From NCBI RefSeq assembly GCF_026339735.1, contig NZ_JAPEQG010000001.1, forward strand, positions 7,625,001 to 7,689,000: a DNA stretch of 64,000 nt. The letters are read 5' to 3'. Below, one piece after another: positions 58,024-64,000 of this stretch. The notes below the pieces were generated by a model, which was given only the letters and a program-made list of their open reading frames with translations, was not told where the DNA came from and searched no databases. Position 1 is the stretch's first letter. Each line of letters opens with the position of its first letter. This stretch comes from Streptomyces sp. NBC_01669 (lineage in GTDB: Bacteria > Actinomycetota > Actinomycetes > Streptomycetales > Streptomycetaceae). A program made the translations under genes and the position numbers.

Positions 58024-59337
58024 TCAGCCGCTGCGTCGGCGGGCGCGCAGGGCGTTCCAGTGGCGTAGCCGTTCGCTGATCTGGGCTTCGTAGCCGTTGC
58101 GGGTGGGCTGGTAGTACGTCTCGTGGTCCATGCCGTCGGGGAGGTAGTCGGCGCCGGAGAAGCCGTCGGCGGTGTCGGGGTCGTACTGGTAATCCTTGCC
58201 GTAGCCGAGGTCCTTCATCAGTCGGGTCGGCGCGTTGAGGATGTGGGCGGGCGGCATGAGCGAACCAGTGCGGCGGGCAGCGCGGTGTGCGGCGTTGAAG
58301 CCGCGGTAGACGGCGATGGACTTGGGTGCGGTGGCGAGGTAGACGACGGCCTGGGCGATCGCCAACTCGCCCTCGGGGGAGCCGAGTCGCTCGTACACGT
58401 CCCAGGCGGCGAGGGCCTGCTGGACGGCGTGCGGGTCGGCCATGCCGATGTCCTCGTTCGCGAAGCGGGCCAGGCGGCGGGCTACGAACAGGGGGTCCTC
58501 GCCGCCGTCGAGCATGCGGGCGAGCCAGTACAGGGCCGCGTCCGGGTCGGAGCCGCGCATGGACTTGTGCAGCGCGGAGATCAGGTTGTAGTGGCCCTCC
58601 TGCGCCTTGTCGTACAGCGGGGCCCGCTGCTGGATGTGGTGGGCAAGCCCAGCGGTGTCCAGGGGAGTCTCGGTGTCCGGGAGGGCCTGGAGCTGTTCGG
58701 CCATGTTGAGGAGGTAGCGGCCGTCGCCGTCCGCCATGGCGATCAGGGCGCGGCGGGTGTCGTCCTCCAGCGGCAGCCGGTGGCCGGTGAGCTGCTCGGC
58801 GCGGTCGAGGAGCGTGGACAGTGCGGCTTCGTCGAGGCGTTTGAGGACGAGGACCTGGGTGCGGGAGAGGAGGGCGCCGTTGAGTTCGAAGCTCGGGTTC
58901 TCCGTGGTGGCGCCGATCAGGGTGATCGTGCCGTCCTCGACGTAGGGAAGGAAGCTGTCCTGCTGGGCACGGTTGAAGCGGTGGATCTCGTCGACGAACA
59001 GCAGGGTCCCCTGGCCGATGCCCCGCCGGCTGCGTGCGGCGGCGAACACTTTCCGCAGCTCGGCCACGCCGGAGAAGGTGGCCGACACCGGTTCGAAGGC
59101 CAGGTTGCTGCCGTCGGCGAGGAGCCGGGCGATGGTGGTCTTCCCGACGCCGGGCGGCCCCCACAGGATGGCGGAGCTGAGGCGCTGCTGGGCGACCATG
59201 CGGCCCAGTGGAGCGTCCGGGGCAAGGAGGTGGTCCTGCCCGACGACCTCTTCCAGCCGGGTGGGGCGCAGGCGGTAGGCGAGGGGCCGGGCGGGCTCCT
59301 CGCCGAAGAGCGGCAGAGTCGCTTCGGTCGGTTCCAT
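58024..59337 (-). CDS. rarA: Replication-associated recombination protein A (RarA/MgsA AAA+ ATPase)
   Basis: 437 aa, full length. It has the AAA+ core with Walker A GPPGVGKTT, Walker B LLFVDEIHRFNRAQQD, sensor GATTENPSFELN, and the RarA C-terminal domain (LYWLARMLDGGEDPLFVARR, LARFANEDIGMADP ... GYEAQISERLRHW). It acts at stalled replication forks. ATG 59337 (MEPTEATLPLFGE) matches family starts; the open frame to 59397 has no support. Confidence 0.93.
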   Translation of the reverse strand: MEPTEATLPLFGEEPARPLAYRLRPTRLEEVVGQDHLLAPDAPLGRMVAQQRLSSAILWGPPGVGKTTIARLLADGSNLAFEPVSATFSGVAELRKVFAAARSRRGIGQGTLLFVDEIHRFNRAQQDSFLPYVEDGTITLIGATTENPSFELNGALLSRTQVLVLKRLDEAALSTLLDRAEQLTGHRLPLEDDTRRALIAMADGDGRYLLNMAEQLQALPDTETPLDTAGLAHHIQQRAPLYDKAQEGHYNLISALHKSMRGSDPDAALYWLARMLDGGEDPLFVARRLARFANEDIGMADPHAVQQALAAWDVYERLGSPEGELAIAQAVVYLATAPKSIAVYRGFNAAHRAARRTGSLMPPAHILNAPTRLMKDLGYGKDYQYDPDTADGFSGADYLPDGMDHETYYQPTRNGYEAQISERLRHWNALRARRRSG

Positions 59338-59439
59338 CGGTCTCTCGGGTGGTGGGAGGCGGGCGTCTGCGGATGTGACGAGCCTTGCACGGGACACTGA
59401 CAGGCGGGGCTCAGCCGCTCGCGGGGAAGCTCGCGGCGC

Positions 59440-59808
59440 TCATCGGGCACCGGGGCGGTCGCGTCGCGGCAGCCGCTTGGTGACCAGGTCGTAGGAGTTC
59501 TCGACCGCGTCGGTGACCAGCCGCTCGGTGATGCCGGGACCCGCCCCGAGCGAGATCCAGTGCCGTTTGTCGAGGTAGTGGCCCGGGGTGATCGAGGCGT
59601 AGCCGCGTTCTTGCGCGCGGGCGTGTTCGGGTTCGCACTTGACCGTGATGATCTGGTCGTCCGGGTCGTCGGTGACGATCAGGAACACCTTGCCCGCGAC
59701 CTTGTACACGTCGAGTCCGGGAGTGAAGGGATATCCGTGGCTGACGTCGGGCAGGGTGCGGGCCGCCCGGCGGGCGGTGTCTTGGAGCCGGTCACCGGCC
59801 GCGCTCAC
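59440..59808 (-). CDS. MmcQ/YjbR-family protein
   Basis: 122 aa, CyaY-like alpha-beta fold: GLDVYKVAGKVFLIVTDDPD, QIITVKCEPEHARAQERGYA, SITPGHYLDKRHWISLGAGP, ITERLVTDAVENSYDLVTKR. Often annotated as DNA-binding; the true role is unknown. Its GTG start overlaps the stop of the upstream paralogue (GTGA), so the pair is translationally coupled. Confidence 0.87.
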   Translation of the reverse strand: MSAAGDRLQDTARRAARTLPDVSHGYPFTPGLDVYKVAGKVFLIVTDDPDDQIITVKCEPEHARAQERGYASITPGHYLDKRHWISLGAGPGITERLVTDAVENSYDLVTKRLPRRDRPGAR

Positions 59809-60200
59809 CAGGACGCCCGCCTTCCGCTGCCGTAGGTGTGCGGGTCGACGGGCTGCTCGGCCTTGGGCAGGTGAGCGACGACGAGCCGGTATGACTCGGT
59901 GACGAGCTCCCCGACGAGCTCCTTGTCGACGCCTTCCCCGCCCTCCAGTGTGATCCAGTGCTTCTTGTTCATGTGGTAGCCCGGGGTGATGTGGCTGTAC
60001 TGCTCCCGCAGGGCTTGGGCCTCACCGGGGTCCGCCTTGAGGATCACGACGGGACGCCCCGGGACCTCGGTCATCAGCATGAACACCTTGCCGCGCACCT
60101 TGAAGACCTCCCAGTCGGGGCCGAAGGGATGCTCCAGCGCTGCTCCGGGAAGTCCCTCGGCGCAGTCGACGGCGGTCTTGTGCAGGTCCGTTCCGTTCAT
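59805..60200 (-). CDS. MmcQ/YjbR-family protein (paralogue)
   Basis: 131 aa, clearly related to its downstream neighbour (DWEVFKVRGKVFMLMTEVPG, SHITPGYHMNKKHWITLEGG, LVGELVTESYRLVVAHLPK). The two arose by tandem duplication and then diverged. GAGGAAGG precedes the ATG. First gene of the coupled pair; divergent from the AraC gene. Confidence 0.87.
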   Translation of the reverse strand: MNGTDLHKTAVDCAEGLPGAALEHPFGPDWEVFKVRGKVFMLMTEVPGRPVVILKADPGEAQALREQYSHITPGYHMNKKHWITLEGGEGVDKELVGELVTESYRLVVAHLPKAEQPVDPHTYGSGRRASW

Positions 60201-60288
60201 GGGGCGGTGCCTTCCTCAAGAGGTGGTCGCGGCGGCACGTCCCATCCTTCCCTCGAACCCGACAAGGAGGGCGGTAGGCTGCGGACAC

Positions 60289-61218
60289 GTGATGGTCGAG
60301 AAGCGACACCCCAGCCCGAGCGGCCAGGCCGGGCCGGCCGCGGTTCCGCTGTACGGTTTCCAGCCCCCGGTCGGCACCCCGTACGGCCTTGAGGTGAGTA
60401 CAGTCGAGGATTTCTTCGTCCAGCACGACGACTGGCCGTGGAACCCGCCCCGTCCGGGCCGCGCCACCTTCCACTACCTCATCGCGGTCACCGAGGGTGA
60501 GTTGCGGCACGACGTCGACCACGTCACGCGGACCGTCGCCCCCGGCCAGTGGCTGTGGGTGCGTCCCGGGCATGCGCAGTGCTGGCACCCGCTCGGCGCG
60601 GCCCGCGGACCGTTCATCCTGTTCGAACCGGACGTGCTGCGGCCCGACATCGCCCGCCTGCTGGCCCCGCTGACCGCGCACGAGGCCCCTGCCGTGCTGA
60701 GCCCGCGCCCCGACGACGCAGCCTGGCTCCAGCAGACGGCACTCCAGCTTCTGGACGAACACCGCGCACTCGGACGCCGACCCCTCGACGTCCACCACGC
60801 CCTGCGGCGCAGCCTGCTCGAATCGCTGCTGCTGCGCCTCGCCAACGCCCCCGGGGTCACCCCCGCCGACACGAGTGCCGGGAAAAGCCGTGGTGACTCC
60901 TACGGACGGTTTGCGGACGCCCTGGAGCTGCACTTCCGCGAACTGCACCGGGCCGCGGACTACGCCGAGTTGCTCGGCTGTTCGGTCCGTACTCTCAGCC
61001 GTGCCGCCCGGGAGGCCACCGGTAAGGGGGTGCGTGAGCTCATCGACGAGCGGCGCCTCCTTGAAGCCCGGCGTCTGCTGGGAGACGCCCGGTGGGACGC
61101 CCGGTCCGTGGCCGTCCACCTCGGCTTCACCGATCCCTCGAACTTCGGCCGCTTCTTCCGCGACCGCACCGGTCTCACCCCGGCCGCTTTCGCGGCCCGG
61201 GACGCAACGCGCGGGTAG
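60289..61218 (+). CDS. AraC-family transcriptional regulator
   Basis: 309 aa. The N-terminal cupin-like sensor (FHYLIAVTEGELRHDVDHVT, APGQWLWVRPGHAQCWHPLG) is followed by a C-terminal double HTH (DYAELLGCSVRTLSRAAREA, RRLLEARRLLGDARWDARSV, AVHLGFTDPSNFGRFFRDRT). The GTG 60289 lies 8 nt after a TAGGCT -10-like box, suggesting a leaderless mRNA; ATG 60292 is equivalent. Target unknown. Confidence 0.88.
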   Translation: MMVEKRHPSPSGQAGPAAVPLYGFQPPVGTPYGLEVSTVEDFFVQHDDWPWNPPRPGRATFHYLIAVTEGELRHDVDHVTRTVAPGQWLWVRPGHAQCWHPLGAARGPFILFEPDVLRPDIARLLAPLTAHEAPAVLSPRPDDAAWLQQTALQLLDEHRALGRRPLDVHHALRRSLLESLLLRLANAPGVTPADTSAGKSRGDSYGRFADALELHFRELHRAADYAELLGCSVRTLSRAAREATGKGVRELIDERRLLEARRLLGDARWDARSVAVHLGFTDPSNFGRFFRDRTGLTPAAFAARDATRG

Positions 61219-61238
61219 GTCTACCAACTGGGCTGGGG

Positions 61239-62225
<987 letters not shown>

Positions 62226-62234
62226 CTATGTCAA

Positions 62235-62296
62235 ACCAAACAGTTCGGTTTTAGCCTACGCCGACCGCCGCCCAGCGGCAAACCAAACGGTTTGGT
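62235..62296. promoter_or_regulatory. Two TetR operators in the AKR-tetR divergent promoter
   Basis: The site at 62282-62296 is the perfect palindrome ACCAAAC-G-GTTTGGT. The site at 62235-62249 is a one-mismatch version, ACCAAACAGTTCGGT. Centres are 47 nt apart, one next to each divergent gene. A TAGCGT -10-like box (62301-62306) sits 6 nt before tetR. Confidence 0.78.
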
Positions 62297-62312
62297 CGGG
62301 TAGCGTGGAAGT

Positions 62313-62906
62313 ATGAGTGCCTCAACCCGCGCAGACTCGGTCCGCGACCGCATCGTGAGTGCCGCCAAGGCCGAGTTCTCCCAGCACGGGATCGCCGGGG
62401 CGCGGATCGACCGGATCGCCAAGGCCGCCAGGACCAGCAAGGAACGCGTCTACGCCTACTTCTCCAGCAAGGTGGCCCTCTACCGGTTCGTCTCCGCGCA
62501 GGAGCTGGCGGCCGTGACCGAAGCGACCCGCATGGACCCCACCGATCTGCCCGGTTACGCCGGCCGCCTCCATGACTACTTCACCGGCCACCCCGACCGC
62601 TTCCGGCTCATGAGCTGGGGGCAACTGGAACTCGACGCCGGCGACTCCCTCCCCTACGACTCCTTCCGGGAATCAGTGGCCCGCAAGGTCGAGCAACTCC
62701 GCGAGGCCCAGGAAGCCGGCCGGCTGGACGCCCACTGGGACCCGGTCGACATCCTGGTCTTCGTCCACCAGATCGCCACCGCCTGGGCTGCACAGCCTGA
62801 CCTGCTGCCCCCAAACGACGAGGGTCGCGCCACGTTCCTGGCGGCACGCCGAGCCGCCATCATCACGGCCGTGGAGCGCCTGTTTCCCGCGACCACGAAG
62901 CACTGA
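62313..62906 (+). CDS. TetR-family transcriptional regulator
   Basis: 197 aa. HTH: VRDRIVSAAKAEFSQHGIAG, ARIDRIAKAARTSKERVYAY, FSSKVALYRF; a helical ligand domain follows (QIATAWAAQPDLLPP near the C-terminus). The ATG lies 6 nt after a -10-like box, so translation is probably leaderless. Likely represses itself and the divergent aldo/keto reductase through the two operators. Confidence 0.9.
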   Translation: MSASTRADSVRDRIVSAAKAEFSQHGIAGARIDRIAKAARTSKERVYAYFSSKVALYRFVSAQELAAVTEATRMDPTDLPGYAGRLHDYFTGHPDRFRLMSWGQLELDAGDSLPYDSFRESVARKVEQLREAQEAGRLDAHWDPVDILVFVHQIATAWAAQPDLLPPNDEGRATFLAARRAAIITAVERLFPATTKH

Positions 62907-63018
62907 CCGCGCCCCGAGCCCTCGAAGTGGCGCCTTGCTTCATTGGCGCCCGGGAGACTCGGGCGAGCGACCGAGCACTGTCGCATCTCGTGCATATTCG
63001 AGCAGCAGGTGACGGTGT

Positions 63019-63066
63019 CGCCTCCTCGAAGCCCGGCGCCTGCTCGCAGATGCCCGGTGGGACGCG
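63019..63066 (+). pseudogene. Short AraC-gene remnant
   Basis: About 48 nt reading RLLEARRLLADARWDA, nearly the same as 61051-61101 inside the AraC gene (RLLEARRLLGDARWDA). It ends 10 nt before array E. It is either a duplicated scrap of that gene or the remains of a relative. Confidence 0.65.
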
Positions 63067-63075
63067 TCGAAGTCA

Positions 63076-63288
63076 CGACTAGGTTCGCTGTCAAAAAAGC
63101 CGAAACGACTGGGTTGGCTGTCAAACGAATCGATTGGATGACAAGGGACAAGTTCGTGTCCTTTGACAGCGAAGTTAGTCCGGCTGAAGTCGCTGACCTG
63201 CGCGGACTAACTTCGCTGTCAACGCAGTCGAGTGACGCTTCCTTCGGCCCGGGCGCTCTGGCCTGCGTCGGCTGGGTTGGATGGCAAG
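63076..63288 (+). repeat. Composite 20-nt-unit array, copy E
   Basis: A1 63076-63095, A2 63106-63125, A3 63126-63145 (abutting), hairpin GGACA...TGTCC 63146-63161, inverted A4 63162-63181, and A5 63204-63223 after a GCTGACCTG spacer. A further unit lies at 63269-63288 (CGGCTGGGTTGGATGGCAAG). A1, the 10-nt A1-A2 gap, A2 and A4 are nearly identical to copy D. The remainder of the gap to 63434 shows no supported gene. Confidence 0.9.
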
Positions 63289-63434
63289 GAACTCATATGG
63301 AAGACCAACCTCTTGCGGTGACCGGCGTCGGCCTCCCGCACCACGGTGTGGGCCTTCGCTCTCGGCCACCGCGCCGGCCCCCTGCTGGCAGCAGCAATCC
63401 CGCGCGGCAGAAGGCTCACTCGGCGCTACGAGGT

Positions 63435-63854
63435 TTACGGCGCCGGTACGGCACCGATCTGCTGCATCACCCCGAGGAGGTCGGGCTGGCCCCGTTCGCC
63501 GACGATCCGGCCGTCGGCCAGGTAGTAGAAGTTCATGGCCTGCACCGAGATCTTGTTGCCGCTCGCCGGGATCCCGAAGAATTCACCGTCGTGAGTTCCC
63601 CGCATGGTGAACCGCGCGGCCACGGTGTCGCCTTCGGTGACCTTCTCCTCCAGCGTCCACTGGACGTCGGGGAAGGCACTGCGCATCATCCCGATGACTT
63701 CCATGTACCCATGGGGCCCCCGCAGTGGTTCCGGGTGGCTTGGCGCGTGGAACACCGCGTCCGGAGAAATGACCTCGCGGGCGAGATCCTCGTTGCCCGT
63801 GTTGATGAACTCGACGAAGCGGTTCATCACTGACTCGGTGGACTGCGATGGCAT
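63435..63854 (-). CDS. SnoaL-like polyketide cyclase-fold protein
   Basis: 139 aa. Cone-shaped alpha-beta barrel: SVMNRFVEFINTGNEDLARE, VISPDAVFHAPSHPEPLRGP, TVAARFTMRGTHDGEFFGIP, ASGNKISVQAMNFYYLADGR. A small-molecule hydrolase/isomerase fold; the ligand is unknown. ATG 63854 has GGAGAGG about 9 nt upstream. Divergent from a PadR gene with an operator between. Confidence 0.86.
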   Translation of the reverse strand: MPSQSTESVMNRFVEFINTGNEDLAREVISPDAVFHAPSHPEPLRGPHGYMEVIGMMRSAFPDVQWTLEEKVTEGDTVAARFTMRGTHDGEFFGIPASGNKISVQAMNFYYLADGRIVGERGQPDLLGVMQQIGAVPAP

Positions 63855-63901
63855 CTTGCTGTGCCTCTCCAGAGACGTTCGGGCGGGTACCTGTGAGCCT
63901 A

Positions 63902-63933
63902 ACATCGAATCGATGTTCACATCGATTCGATGT
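63902..63933. promoter_or_regulatory. PadR operator, double palindrome
   Basis: ACATCGAATCGATGT, 2 nt, then ACATCGATTCGATGT. The two 15-mers are exact reverse complements and each is itself almost palindromic. Located between the divergent SnoaL-like and PadR genes. Confidence 0.8.
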
Positions 63934-63953
63934 TTGCGTGCGAAGATGGACTC

Positions 63954-64000
63954 ATGCTGGAACTCGCGATACTCGGCTTCCTGGCCGAGGCCCTCTTGCC
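63954..64000 (+). CDS. PadR-family regulator, 5' end only
   Basis: Starts MLELAILGFLAEALL and is cut by the window edge. The sequence is typical of PadR N-termini. With the operator just upstream it probably regulates itself and the divergent SnoaL-like gene. Confidence 0.7.
   Translation, partial: MLELAILGFLAEALL

Overview
The window reads as Streptomyces chromosome: very high GC, GTG starts common, paired regulators and drug/metabolite exporters. Gene order between 2 and 15.5 kb is the actinobacterial block known in mycobacteria as pgsA2-Rv1823-Rv1824-Rv1825-garA-Rv1828-Rv1829-Rv1830-gcvB. The window opens inside a 23S rRNA gene, followed by 5S rRNA and a terminator, so it starts at the end of an rrn operon.

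1.9-23.4 kb, conserved core: a CDP-alcohol phosphatidyltransferase, a GDP-mannose pyrophosphorylase fused to a degenerate phosphomannomutase domain, two DUF881 proteins around a small basic membrane protein, the FHA protein GarA, the MerR regulator FtsR, a bifunctional nuclease and a second MerR regulator. Then come DNA polymerase IV, a PRC-barrel protein and gcvP behind a tandem glycine riboswitch. gcvH, which lies next to garA in mycobacteria, is absent. Next are a DUF5999 protein, a GCS2-type glutamate-cysteine ligase, a von Willebrand A / solute-binding lookalike, a CPBP protease, a PhzF isomerase and a methyltransferase.

23.4-30.4 kb, first mobile region: a zinc-ribbon/VOC chimeric ORF, then an IS3-type insertion sequence whose orfB is split by a second element of about 3.5 kb. 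That element carries DUF5372, a helix-turn-helix protein and a frameshifted large serine recombinase. Removing it restores the orfB frame exactly. A cluster of four 19-bp repeats follows.

30.4-40.9 kb: regulators (PadR, MocR/PdxR-like, LysR) paired with EamA exporters and FMN-binding oxidase-like proteins. There are also a Clp-N protein, an isochorismatase-fold protein lacking its catalytic triad, and a Rieske lipoprotein.

40.9-44.0 kb, gene graveyard: fragments of an S9 peptidase, a HipA-like kinase, an IS110 transposase and a thioredoxin reductase surround one intact DUF6243 gene.

44.1-55.9 kb: MarR plus MFS exporter; an XRE-cupin / EamA / PaiB / B3-B4 cluster; an amino-acid permease with a nitrilase and a divergent LysR; and a secreted serine hydrolase.

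55.9-64 kb: rarA, two MmcQ/YjbR proteins, AraC, an aldo/keto reductase with a divergent TetR, a SnoaL-like protein and the start of a PadR gene. This stretch contains three copies of a composite repeat of about 120-210 bp built from exact 20-nt units in a fixed order and orientation. Related single units occur at 46.8 kb, and a 69-nt perfect palindrome occurs at 49.9 kb. This dispersed element is the most unusual feature here. It resembles the multi-site ends of Mu/Tn7/IS21-type transposons, but I see no matching transposase in the window.
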